Below the pieces are notes generated by a model that was not told the DNA's origin, did not search any database, and was given only the letters and a program-made list of their open reading frames with translations. Shown piece after piece: positions 33,763-42,402 of a DNA stretch of 57,267 bases (position 1 is the first letter of the stretch; the number at the start of each line of letters is the position of its first letter). The translations under genes were made by a program, and so were the position numbers. This stretch comes from Candidatus Berkelbacteria bacterium (GTDB lineage: Bacteria; Patescibacteriota; UBA1384; 2-12-FULL-50-11): NCBI GenBank assembly GCA_024654065.1, contig JANLIQ010000056.1:1-57267 (forward strand), given 5' to 3'.

Positions 33763-33909
33763 GAGCGGGCTACCGATAATGAGGTTGGTCAGGCCAACGG
33801 TCGCCAGTTCGTAGTAAGCACATCGGATTTCGAAGGTGGCTCTGGCCCGTGTCCTATGTGTGGAAATCCGCACACAAGAGGGGAGGAAGTACCAAAACCA
33901 AAACCCTAG
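33763..33909 (+). other. In-frame continuation after TAG with a CxxC motif
   Basis: Directly after TAG (33760-33762) the frame continues for 48 codons, with FVVSTSDFEGG and CPMCGNPHT (a half zinc-ribbon), to a second TAG at 33907. Composition matches the first part. There is no start codon with a ribosome binding site of its own, so it is either read through, lost by a nonsense mutation, or a sequence error. Confidence 0.5.
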
Positions 33910-33920
33910 CTCGAATCACT

Positions 33921-33951
33921 GCGCCCCGCGGACTTCATGTCTGTGGGGCGC
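33921..33951 (+). terminator. GC-rich hairpin after the TAG-split gene
   Basis: GCGCCCC and GGGGCGC enclose a 17-nt loop that can pair further; TACTTGTTTGT follows. Confidence 0.6.
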
Positions 33952-34063
33952 TACTTGTTTGTGTTAGACTTCTCCTCTGCAAAACACAATTCTTCTTCAT
34001 TTAAACCTGCTGCAGAGTGCGAATGCGTTCTTGCCAAGCCCGCAAACAGGTAAAGTTAAAGTT

Positions 34064-34080
34064 GTCTTATTGTATAAGAC
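34064..34080 (+). promoter_or_regulatory. Palindrome in the purL leader region
   Basis: GTCTTAT-TGT-ATAAGAC is a perfect 7-bp-arm inverted repeat about 95 nt before the purL start. It may be an operator or part of the promoter. The rest of 33952-34174 holds no convincing gene. Confidence 0.45.
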
Positions 34081-34174
34081 GTGCGAGAATCACCTCGAGC
34101 AGCTACCAAGGTTTTGGTTACTGTTAGTTCATCACAATTGGGCTGCAATTTTACCAACTTCTAGGAGGAACCCC

Positions 34175-37024
34175 GTGATTCAAGTTGTCAGAGTTCAAGG
34201 AAAGATCGGCGATCCACGCGGGGAGGACCTCGCAGCGGAAATTCGATCAACCCTTGGCATCGTCTCTGTCGAGCAGGTACGAACCGTCAAGGTCTACCGA
34301 CTCGAAAATGTGTCCGTCGAACAGGCCGACACACTAGCTCACCAGCTCCTGGCCGATCCAATCAGCCAGTCATATTCGCTCAATCAGCCGACCGTTATAG
34401 GCGCTTTTGCCGTACGTGAGGTCGCCTACAAACCCGGGGTAATGAACCCCGAGGTTGCCTCGATTCTCAAATCAGCGGCTGACCTTGGCATCACCGAACT
34501 GGTCGCGGCCGACACCAGCTACGAGTACCATTTCTTCGTCAACGGTTCGTTAGATGCGAACCAGCTGAAGACAATCGTCTCCCGCTTGCTGGTCAATAAA
34601 ACCGTTCAGCGTGTTTTGGAAAGCGAGCCGACTACCTTGTTGATCGGCGGCCAAGCCGGTCCGATCCGAACTATCGCCATCCGTGAACTGGACGACTTGG
34701 CGCTGATAGCACTCTCTGCAGCGATGCAGCTACATCTCAATCTTGAGGAGATGCGAGTGATTCAGGAGTACTTCCGCGACCTTGGTCGCGATCCGCGAGA
34801 CGCCGAGTTGGAGACTTTGGCGCAGACGTGGAGCGAGCACTGCGGACACAAGACCTTCAAGGCCAAGCTCGTTGTCAACGGAGTTTCAAAACCGCCTCTG
34901 ATGAGCCGTCTGAAGGCCGCATCCATGGCCTGCGAAAGTCCGATCGTTCTCTCGTCGTTCGTCGACAATTCTGGTGTGATCCGTTTTGATGAAAAGTTCG
35001 GTATTGCCGGCAAAGTCGAAACCCACAATAGCCCCAGCGCTATCGAGCCACGGGGCGGAGCTATGACTGGTAGCGGCGGCGTCTTTCGGGACGTTATGGG
35101 AACGGGTCGGGGCGCGCGAGTGATCGCCAGTACCGATATCTTCTGTTTCGCCCCGCCCGATTTACCAGATGATGAGTTGCCCAAGGGCTGTCTTCACCCA
35201 CGCTACCTCCTCCGACAGGTTGTCGGTGGTGTCCGTGATTACGGCAATCCGATGGGCGTACCAACCCTCAACGGTTCGGTTCACTTCCACTCCGACTTTA
35301 GAGCCAAGCCAACGGTAATCGTTGGTGCTTACGGCTTGATTCCGATCGAAGACTGTCAGAAAGGCGAACCGCAAATCGGCGACTTGATCGTCACTGTTGG
35401 CGGCAAGACCGGACGTGACGGTGTCCATGGTGCCACTTTCTCAAGTGGCGAAATGACACCTGACACAATCGAAAACGCCAGCGTCGTCCAGATCGGTAAC
35501 CCGATCGAGGAGAAGCGTACGAGCGACGCCCTCATCAACTGTCGCGATGCCGGTCTCATTCGAGCGGTAACCGACTGCGGTGCAGGTGGATTCTCGTCGG
35601 CAATTGGTGAGATGGGATCGACAATCGGTGCTCGAGTCAACCTGGAAGAGGCGCCATTGAAGTATAGCGGGCTTGCTCCATGGGAGATCTGGGTCTCCGA
35701 GTCACAGGAGCGAATGGTTGTGGCGGTCCCGCCAGAATCGCTCGCAAAGTTCCTGCGGACATGCAAGGGCTTCAACGTTGAGGCAACGACTCTTGGTGCG
35801 TTCACCGGCGACGGACAGCTACTCGTCACTTACAACGGCGAGGTGGCTTGTGATCTGCCGATGAGCTTTCTGCACGACGGTTTGCCACAACGAACGATGA
35901 AGGCCACCTGGATCGACCGGGAAGTTAGTAGCATCGGCTCCATCTCCCCAGATCCCGTAACGGCCTACCACCGAGTTATGGCGCACCTCGACGTCGCTTC
36001 GAAAGAGCCGATCGTCAGAATGTACGACCATAGCGTCCAGGGTAGCATGGTGTTACCGCCATTTGTCGGCGTCTTCCAAGACGGACCAACAGACGCGGCA
36101 GTACTCCAACCGCTCCCCAACTCATCGCGGGGGATTGTCATCAGTCACGGCTTAAACCCGGTTCTCGATCGGATTCATCCGTACTGGGGTAGTGTTTGGG
36201 CAATCGCCGAGGCGCTCTCTAACTACGTTGCCGTCGGTGGCTACTTGACGCAAGCAGCTCTGATCGACAATTTCATCTGGCCATTTCCAGACGAAGAGTC
36301 ACTGGGCGAGCTCGACCAAGCAGTCGATGCATGCGTCGATATCATGCGAGAGCTCCGTACCCCGTTTGTTTCCGGCAAGGACTCGCTTTCGAGCACCTAC
36401 CGATATCCAGACGGGTCGGTCCTGAAGATACCGCCGGTTCTTTGTGTCTCAGCGTTCGGGTCAATCGACAACGTCGAGAGGACCAAAACGTCAGACTTCA
36501 AGAAAGTCGGTTCGGCCATCATTCTTGTTGGTCGCCCGGATTTCTGGGGTATGGGAGGATCTGTTTACTCGCGAGTTCACAACGTCCAAAACGGTCGTGT
36601 TCCGCGAATACATCCCTCCGAGCTGGCTATCACTCTTCGGGAAACGACGCGGTTGCTGCTTTCAAGCGACGTCCTGGCTTGCCATGACGTCAGCGAAGGT
36701 GGAGTTGGCGCCACAATTGCCGAGATGTGCTTTGGTGGCAACCTCGGCGCCGTGATCGATCTAAGCCGCTTTGAGAACAAACTCGACCTCGGGCCACTTA
36801 GCGGTTTCTTCAACGAAACTGCTGGTTGCTTCGTTGTCGAGGCGCGACAAGATCTGCTTGGATATATCAGCGACTACCTGACCGAGACTCCCTGGAGTCT
36901 AATCGGCATCACTCAACACAGTGACGAAATCGTGGTTGAGGACAAGTCCATTCACCTCTCCGTTTCGCTCTCGTCACTCAAGAACAGCTGGCAACAGCCA
37001 GTAAAGGAGGTCTTCCACTCATGA
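34175..37024 (+). CDS. purL: FGAM synthase, large PurL without glutaminase domain
   Basis: 949 residues from the GTG at 34175 (AGGAGG is 7 nt upstream). The N-terminal 170 residues hold two PurS-like repeats, as in large PurL; then a linker with SEHCGHKTF, and two ATP-grasp-free AIR-synthase-like halves with THNSPSAIEPRGGAMTG, GGKTGRDGVHGATF and TDCGAGGFSSA. It converts FGAR to FGAM using ammonia from glutamine. The C-terminal glutaminase domain of the 1300-residue form is missing; PurQ supplies it. purL and purQ overlap by ATGA. GC-rich codons. Confidence 0.95.
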   Translation: MIQVVRVQGKIGDPRGEDLAAEIRSTLGIVSVEQVRTVKVYRLENVSVEQADTLAHQLLADPISQSYSLNQPTVIGAFAVREVAYKPGVMNPEVASILKSAADLGITELVAADTSYEYHFFVNGSLDANQLKTIVSRLLVNKTVQRVLESEPTTLLIGGQAGPIRTIAIRELDDLALIALSAAMQLHLNLEEMRVIQEYFRDLGRDPRDAELETLAQTWSEHCGHKTFKAKLVVNGVSKPPLMSRLKAASMACESPIVLSSFVDNSGVIRFDEKFGIAGKVETHNSPSAIEPRGGAMTGSGGVFRDVMGTGRGARVIASTDIFCFAPPDLPDDELPKGCLHPRYLLRQVVGGVRDYGNPMGVPTLNGSVHFHSDFRAKPTVIVGAYGLIPIEDCQKGEPQIGDLIVTVGGKTGRDGVHGATFSSGEMTPDTIENASVVQIGNPIEEKRTSDALINCRDAGLIRAVTDCGAGGFSSAIGEMGSTIGARVNLEEAPLKYSGLAPWEIWVSESQERMVVAVPPESLAKFLRTCKGFNVEATTLGAFTGDGQLLVTYNGEVACDLPMSFLHDGLPQRTMKATWIDREVSSIGSISPDPVTAYHRVMAHLDVASKEPIVRMYDHSVQGSMVLPPFVGVFQDGPTDAAVLQPLPNSSRGIVISHGLNPVLDRIHPYWGSVWAIAEALSNYVAVGGYLTQAALIDNFIWPFPDEESLGELDQAVDACVDIMRELRTPFVSGKDSLSSTYRYPDGSVLKIPPVLCVSAFGSIDNVERTKTSDFKKVGSAIILVGRPDFWGMGGSVYSRVHNVQNGRVPRIHPSELAITLRETTRLLLSSDVLACHDVSEGGVGATIAEMCFGGNLGAVIDLSRFENKLDLGPLSGFFNETAGCFVVEARQDLLGYISDYLTETPWSLIGITQHSDEIVVEDKSIHLSVSLSSLKNSWQQPVKEVFHS

Positions 37025-37800
37025 GAATGCCCCACGTTTGCATCCTACGCACCGATGGGACCAATTGTGACGAGGAGACAGCGACGGCTTTCCAGATGGC
37101 TGGGGCCGTCACCTCCTTTGTTCACGTCAACGAACTACGATCGAGAGACAAGTGCTTGGCCGACTTCCAGATTCTAGCCCTGTCTGGTGGCTTCTCTTAC
37201 GGCGACGACGTTGCCTCCGGTCAGATTCTAGCCAACGAGCTAGTCTCGAACTTAGGTGACGATATCCAACGATTCGTTGAGGCCAGCAAACCAATCTTGG
37301 GGATCTGCAACGGATTCCAGGTATTGATTCGAACTGGCCTGCTACCGTTTGGACAGCTCGGCAAAGTTTGCGCCACCCTGACCAACAACGAGTCGGGAAG
37401 ATTCGAATGCCGTTGGGTTAAGATGGTGACAGAGAACGAGCCGGGCTGTGTCTTTCGCCCATTTCTGATCTGGGAAGCAATTAATCTTCCCGTAGCGCAT
37501 GGTGAGGGTCGTTTCTTCGCCGAACCTGCGACACTCGAAGAAATAGAACGACAGAACCTGGTCGTCCTACGATACTCGCACGAAGGCGAACCAACAATGG
37601 AGTTCCCGTACAATCCAAATGGTTCGGTCAACTCGATAGCCGGGATCTGCGACCCCAGCGGTTGCATTTTCGGCATGATGCCTCACCCCGAGCGCTTCAC
37701 CAGGAAAGTCCACTTTCCCAACTGGCGACGAGGCGACTTCAACAAGCCGGATGGCTTGCAGTTCTTCGCCTCGGCCGTCAACTACGCAGCCCAACTTTAA
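37021..37800 (+). CDS. purQ: FGAM synthase glutaminase subunit PurQ
   Basis: 259 residues. A class I glutamine amidotransferase: nucleophile Cys in LGICNGFQVL, the PHPERF His/Glu dyad near the C-terminus, and GGFSYGDDVASGQ, the PurQ-specific strand. It releases ammonia for PurL. AAAGGAGG lies 10 nt before the ATG, inside the end of purL, so initiation is strong as well as coupled. It is somewhat longer than the B. subtilis form (227), close to the glutaminase domain of large PurL. Confidence 0.96.
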   Translation: MRMPHVCILRTDGTNCDEETATAFQMAGAVTSFVHVNELRSRDKCLADFQILALSGGFSYGDDVASGQILANELVSNLGDDIQRFVEASKPILGICNGFQVLIRTGLLPFGQLGKVCATLTNNESGRFECRWVKMVTENEPGCVFRPFLIWEAINLPVAHGEGRFFAEPATLEEIERQNLVVLRYSHEGEPTMEFPYNPNGSVNSIAGICDPSGCIFGMMPHPERFTRKVHFPNWRRGDFNKPDGLQFFASAVNYAAQL

Positions 37801-37812
37801 CTCTTTGAGTTC

Positions 37813-37840
37813 GCGGCGCCGCAAGGCGCCGCACCTTTTT
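37813..37840 (+). terminator. purLQ terminator
   Basis: GCGGCGCC, GCAA tetraloop, GGCGCCGC, then ACCTTTTT. Confidence 0.9.
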
Positions 37841-37889
37841 ACTCCAGTGGAGGTTGCCTTCCGAGCCAATTTGGGCGACGCTATAGTAA

Positions 37890-38477
37890 ATGAGACGCAG
37901 TTTTACCCTAATTGAAGTTCTGACAGTTATAGCAATAATTGGCATTTTAGCATCACTGGGAGCGTACACTTACGCTGCATCTTTGACACGCTCCCGAGAT
38001 AGTCAAAGAATTGCCGATTTACAATTCATCCGTAATGGCCTGGAGCAATTTTATGTAGACAACCGGGGCTATCCACTTTTTGATGCCGACAAGAATTTAC
38101 CTCAAGCATCTTGGCAGCTAGAAGATAGTTATGCTTGCCATATAATCACAAAAAAATACTTAGCACCAAAATATTTAGCTAATGTTCCCCAAGATCCCTC
38201 ATCTAAGTTCAGCATTAATAGCGGCGACTGTGCACCGAGTGCCTACGGCCAGTATCTCTACTACGGTTTGCCCAAAGCAACTAGTAAGACTGGCTTTTAA
38301 CTTATGGCTAGGATGGAACGCACCTTAAATATTAATTACATCGGCCCAATCACCCAATTAGTGGACGAGTACACTTTGGGCGGCTTTCTTCGCCTGTTTT
38401 GTAATACCCAAGACTTTTCGTCTAATCCGACTAGTTGCTCCCAGAACTACTTCGTCACCAATTCCAAAAACAACTAA
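37890..38477 (+). pseudogene. Type IV pilin-like gene interrupted by in-frame TAA
   Basis: The N-terminus MRRSFTLIEVLTVIAIIGIL is a type IV prepilin signal with FTLIE processing site. A helix and a globular C-terminal domain with cysteines follow. The frame stops at TAA (38298-38300) after KTGF, but it resumes at once as LMARMERTLNINYIGPITQL and runs to TAA at 38475 with further pilin-like Cys (FCNTQ, SCSQNYFV). One base change from TAT/TAC would make the stop. The full frame ends 4 nt into the convergent GT2 gene. Confidence 0.75.
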
Positions 38478-39985
38478 TCCCCAACGCGGACGATACCAGA
38501 TTTAACAGCAAACTTTTTCGTAACGTTGAAAACAGTAAAGGGCTTATTAAACATCATTCGTGTCTGCGAGTCGATGGCAGGTATTGCCGAGAATAATATG
38601 CCGGAAATCGGTAACATCAGCGGCGCAAAAATCCATTCCTTTACTAAGGTTAGGATATAAATGGCCCGGCTCCCTGGTCGCGGCGGAACAATCATCGACG
38701 CAATTGCCATGGTTGATATCATACCGATCCAAGCAGCAAGTAAGAACGCTCGGTAAACAATTGGAAAATTGTATCCCAAGACTGAGTTCTGGAATTCAAC
38801 ATCAAGCACTCCTGGCAACCAACCGATTAGCAAAATAAATGATTGGGTGGCTAAGCTCCAATGAGATTCAAATAACCTACCGAACTGAAGCCATTTGTAG
38901 AAAAATGGAATGGAGCCATTTCTAAAGGAACGAGAAAAAACATACGGTACGTCAGATACCCCCCAAAACCAACGACGACGCTGAAGGTACTGCTCACGAA
39001 AAGTATTGTAAAGATTTTCTCCTTGGACAGCGTCCATATATACAGGTACAAAGATCGGCACGATATGATGGTTGCCATTAAATTTAAAGTACGACCGCCA
39101 GTACTGGTGACCGTCCTCAACGATTGTTTCCACCGACCAAAAATCTGTTTCGACCAAAGCCTTTAAGCTTTGGGAGTGGGCAGAAAAATTTCGGGCATGA
39201 TGTGGTCTCATTGCTTGGATCATCTGCCAGAAACTAGACCCCATCGCCGTCATCTTTACGGCCAGAGGAACTTGCCAGACGTTATTGAAGAACATTGGCA
39301 GGGGCTGGAAACTCTTGTGGTGCGGATCAGGTTCGTTCAAAAATGCCCAAGAAACATTACCAAAATAGTTTTCGTCAACTCTGTTATCGGCATCTAGCGT
39401 AGTTACTACGACATCATCACGGTCAATTTTTCTATTGTCTATGTACTCTAAGGCTCTCCTAGCTGCCCAAGTGATGTTTGGCCCCTTACCTCGGACCTCG
39501 CCTGGGATATCGCTAGGATGGAAAGTTGTAAGTATACCTCCAAATGAATGTTCGAATTCGTGCAAAATTGTTTTAGCATAACCTGGGGCTAATTCCTTCT
39601 CTCTTTCCTCAAAGGCCACAACCACGATCAACTTTTCACAGGGATAGTTACTATTTTTTATTGCTCCCAGAGTATGTCGTAAAATCGAGATATCTTCCTT
39701 ATAGGTAGGGACAAACGCTAAGTGGTAGATTTTTTCCCATCTATCAGGAAAGTCTGACTTCAAACGTACCTGCCAATCCATTTTCTGTTCGCGACGGTAA
39801 CGAAAGAAACCTGCTATTAGATAGCTGGTCATAATAATAATTCGCACCACCCAGTAGACAGCATAGAGCAAGACAAAAGTCGCAACGAAATGTGGAGAAA
39901 TTCGCACCAGTAGTAGTAAGCCAACGATTGTTACCCAAGTTGTTAGGCCAGGGATAATCTCCCACACCCTTCTGCTCAAACTCAT
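38474..39985 (-). CDS. Processive-type GT2 glycosyltransferase, membrane
   Basis: 503 residues. Two N-terminal helices, a GT-A domain (FVPTYKEDISILRHTL, TTLDADNRVDENYF with the DxD metal motif, VEDGHQYWR, QYLQRRRWFWG as QxxRW), then about four C-terminal helices. The arrangement matches membrane GT2 enzymes that make and often export beta-linked polysaccharide. It is transcribed after a GH130 gene and a small membrane gene, so the three probably make one surface glycan. Confidence 0.88.
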   Translation of the reverse strand: MSLSRRVWEIIPGLTTWVTIVGLLLLVRISPHFVATFVLLYAVYWVVRIIIMTSYLIAGFFRYRREQKMDWQVRLKSDFPDRWEKIYHLAFVPTYKEDISILRHTLGAIKNSNYPCEKLIVVVAFEEREKELAPGYAKTILHEFEHSFGGILTTFHPSDIPGEVRGKGPNITWAARRALEYIDNRKIDRDDVVVTTLDADNRVDENYFGNVSWAFLNEPDPHHKSFQPLPMFFNNVWQVPLAVKMTAMGSSFWQMIQAMRPHHARNFSAHSQSLKALVETDFWSVETIVEDGHQYWRSYFKFNGNHHIVPIFVPVYMDAVQGENLYNTFREQYLQRRRWFWGVSDVPYVFSRSFRNGSIPFFYKWLQFGRLFESHWSLATQSFILLIGWLPGVLDVEFQNSVLGYNFPIVYRAFLLAAWIGMISTMAIASMIVPPRPGSRAIYILTLVKEWIFAPLMLPISGILFSAIPAIDSQTRMMFNKPFTVFNVTKKFAVKSGIVRVGD

Positions 39986-39986
39986 G

Positions 39987-40292
39987 CTAAATTTGAGGTC
40001 CCGTAGCTAGGCTAATCAGGTAGAATATAGTCACAATTACCTCCATAGTAACTAGAAAGATTAAGGACAACACTCCCATCTTAGCGCTAATGCGATCGGT
40101 AAAAAAGAAAAGTAAGCTATCTACGGCGTAAAGAATAACTAACTGTTTGAAGACAGTCCACTCATTAGGCTCGACTACCCTAGCCAATAAAAAGACGACT
40201 ACTAAGCCAACTGTAATAAAGAGCCACCAAAATCTAAGTTTACTAGCTGGATCATACCTTATAGTGTGGAAGTATTCAGAGAATCTTTTCAT
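39987..40292 (-). CDS. Small membrane protein between GT2 and GH130 genes
   Basis: 101 residues with three transmembrane helices (FWWLFITVGLVVVFLLA, QLVILYAVDSLLFFF, LSLIFLVTMEVIVTIFYLI). No family is recognised. Its start overlaps the end of the GH130 gene by 17 nt and its stop is 1 nt before the GT2 start codon, so it is translationally coupled to both. It may be an accessory subunit of the glycosyltransferase. Confidence 0.68.
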   Translation of the reverse strand: MKRFSEYFHTIRYDPASKLRFWWLFITVGLVVVFLLARVVEPNEWTVFKQLVILYAVDSLLFFFTDRISAKMGVLSLIFLVTMEVIVTIFYLISLATGPQI

Positions 40293-41202
40293 CAAGTGAA
40301 GACATGATACTCTCTAAGGGGATTTTCGCTAGACCAATAACCTTGTCTGCACCTCCGTAATAAAGACGGATCTTGCCGTGAGCTACCAAAGCACCGGTTG
40401 GAAAAATAACGTTGTTTATTACGCCACGTCTTTCCCAGTCAAAATGCGGAGACATAATAGGATATTTAGTTCTTTTTAAAATCACTGCTGGGTTTTCTTT
40501 AGCCAGCAGAACTGCTCCGAGCGAGTAGGTGTAGTTGGTAGATACGCCGTGATAGAGAAGTAGCCAACCTTCTTCAATTTCTATTGGGGGACAAGCAGCA
40601 CCAATCTTCTTCTCCTCCCAGGATTCTTTTGAGCTCATCATCTCAATATTGCCTTCCCATTTTTTCAGATCCTTCGATCTGGCAATGAAGATACTGGGGT
40701 CAACCCGATGGATCAACCAGTAGAAACCAAGATGACGCGCCGGAATTAATACTGCGTCTTTGCTATCAAGATCTGGGATGATGACCCCTAGTCTCTGGAA
40801 TGATCTCATGTCTCTAGTTTTAAGAGCACTGACCCGAACTCGCCATGGAGTGTGAGCTGGATTGAGCGGCTGGTTTATGGGTTTAGTACCCGCGGGGTAG
40901 ACCGAAGCGGCAGTGTATGTAATAAAAATATCTCGACCAATAACGGTAGCACGGGGATCTTCAACTCCTAGACGCTCATAGGGATTGTTGGGATCACCTT
41001 CGAAAATGGGTTCATCGAAGCGAGTGAAGGTTTCACCATCTTCTGAAATTGCTAAACCAAACCTTGAGATGTGATCAGCACCAACGGCACGGTAGAGTAG
41101 GTGAATTTTTCCACCAATCTCGACCACGGCCGGATTGAGAACGCCTCCCTTCTCCCACCAAATATCCCTGGGCTCAAGTACGACTTGTCGTGGGAATTCC
41201 AT
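40276..41202 (-). CDS. GH130-type mannoside phosphorylase/hydrolase
   Basis: 308 residues, five-bladed propeller family. The pattern GVLNPAVVEIGGKIHLLYRAVG, GVEDPRAT, DSKDAVLIPAR, IGAACPPIEIEEGWLLLYHGV and FPTGALV fits GH130. Members phosphorolyse or hydrolyse beta-mannosides. Which of the two cannot be told without the phosphate-site residues aligned. First gene of an operon with a small membrane protein and a GT2. TATATT ends 6 nt before the ATG, a leaderless layout. Confidence 0.87.
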   Translation of the reverse strand: MEFPRQVVLEPRDIWWEKGGVLNPAVVEIGGKIHLLYRAVGADHISRFGLAISEDGETFTRFDEPIFEGDPNNPYERLGVEDPRATVIGRDIFITYTAASVYPAGTKPINQPLNPAHTPWRVRVSALKTRDMRSFQRLGVIIPDLDSKDAVLIPARHLGFYWLIHRVDPSIFIARSKDLKKWEGNIEMMSSKESWEEKKIGAACPPIEIEEGWLLLYHGVSTNYTYSLGAVLLAKENPAVILKRTKYPIMSPHFDWERRGVINNVIFPTGALVAHGKIRLYYGGADKVIGLAKIPLESIMSSLDEKIL

Positions 41203-41208
41203 GAGCTA

Positions 41209-41258
41209 AATATACCTGAAATACACCCTCTTGCCACTCGGGTTAAAAGCACTATCAT
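41209..41258. promoter_or_regulatory. Divergent promoters sharing one -35 region
   Basis: Minus: GTGGCA (41232-41237), 17-nt spacer, TATATT (41209-41214). Plus: TTGCCA (41231-41236), 16-nt spacer, TATCAT (41253-41258). The -35 boxes lie on opposite strands of the same 7 bp. Both start codons follow their -10 by 6 nt. Confidence 0.65.
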
Positions 41259-41264
41259 GAAGTC

Positions 41265-42401
41265 ATGAAGGTGGCCTTACGACTGCTTGCGATAGGACTG
41301 TTGATTGCGGCCTTTGTTTTGCCAGTTCGAGCAGCAGACTTCCGCTCCAGTGAGCAACCTGTTTCCATAAGTCAAACCGAGAAGCCTCACGACCTCCATT
41401 TAGCTGGTCGAAATATCATTGTTGACGCTAATACTACCGGTGACTTGGTGCTTGCTGGTGAAACTATTCTTTCAAACGGTGAAGTTGAAAACAGTCTGTT
41501 TATAGCCGGAGGTACCGTTACTGTTCGCAGCCACGTTTTGCACCACGTCCGGATCGCTGGTGGTACCGTCACACTTTCAGGCAAAGTTGACGGAGATGTT
41601 TTTATCGCCGGGGGTGACGTTACTTTTGCTGATACGGTCGAGATTGGTGGCGGAGTATATGTTGCCAGCGGAACTCTTAAGGTTGCAGGAAAGGTAAACG
41701 GTGAGTTGCGCGTTGGTAGCGGAACTATTGTCATTGACGGAATTGTGGGCTCGGCTAATCTTTACGGAGAAGATATTAGTCTAACAAGCAAGGTCAGAGT
41801 GAACGGCAATTTTGATTACCATTCTTCAAAGACAGCCGATATTGATCCTGCTGCTGTCATAACCGGAAAAACCACTTACACCAAATACACTGGGTCTCAA
41901 TTTGATAAATACGGAATTATTTTCGGTAGCTTCTTAACTCTTGGATACTTACTACGAATTATTGGAGCTATCCTTCTGGGCTGGCTCTTGATCAGCTTAT
42001 GGCCACGGACTTCGCGCAAGGTAATTGATTTTGCTTTTGGTTCACCGCTACCTTCAATCGGTTACGGCTTACTAACTTTAATAGGAGTATTGTTTACGGT
42101 GATGATTCTGTTTCTCACAATAGTTGGTACGAGTGTGGCTAGTCTGGTGTTTGCTTTATGGCTAGTAGCTCTCATGGTTGGTTCAATATTTGGCAAAATT
42201 CTTCTTGGAAGCTGGCTGTATCGTATGTTCAAACGGGAAGCAGGTTACCAGATAACAATTGGTACAGTGTCACTAGGCGTAATCGCTGGCTCAATACTAA
42301 TATTCCTACCAGTTATTGGGCCGTTTGTTGTCTTTGTACTCTTCCTGCTTGGCGTTGGTTCTGTTTTCAACCTAATTGTCCGCTCCAAGGAAGCTGCCTA
42401 A
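41265..42401 (+). CDS. Bactofilin-like beta-solenoid with C-terminal membrane domain
   Basis: 378 residues. A signal peptide (LLAIGLLIAAFVLPVRA) leads to about ten short beta-solenoid rungs of the form GDVFIAGGDVTF or GGVYVASGTLKV (about 45-190), as in polymer-forming bactofilins but exported. Then come four or five transmembrane helices and a basic end. It could form an external scaffold tied to the membrane. It shares its promoter region with the glycan operon. Confidence 0.78.
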   Translation: MKVALRLLAIGLLIAAFVLPVRAADFRSSEQPVSISQTEKPHDLHLAGRNIIVDANTTGDLVLAGETILSNGEVENSLFIAGGTVTVRSHVLHHVRIAGGTVTLSGKVDGDVFIAGGDVTFADTVEIGGGVYVASGTLKVAGKVNGELRVGSGTIVIDGIVGSANLYGEDISLTSKVRVNGNFDYHSSKTADIDPAAVITGKTTYTKYTGSQFDKYGIIFGSFLTLGYLLRIIGAILLGWLLISLWPRTSRKVIDFAFGSPLPSIGYGLLTLIGVLFTVMILFLTIVGTSVASLVFALWLVALMVGSIFGKILLGSWLYRMFKREAGYQITIGTVSLGVIAGSILIFLPVIGPFVVFVLFLLGVGSVFNLIVRSKEAA

Positions 42402-42402
42402 T

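Noticed and set aside
34031..34174. Upstream extension of purL by 48 codons
   Set aside because: It lacks similarity to PurS, and AGGAGG with GTG at 34175 gives a start exactly at the conserved N-terminus.
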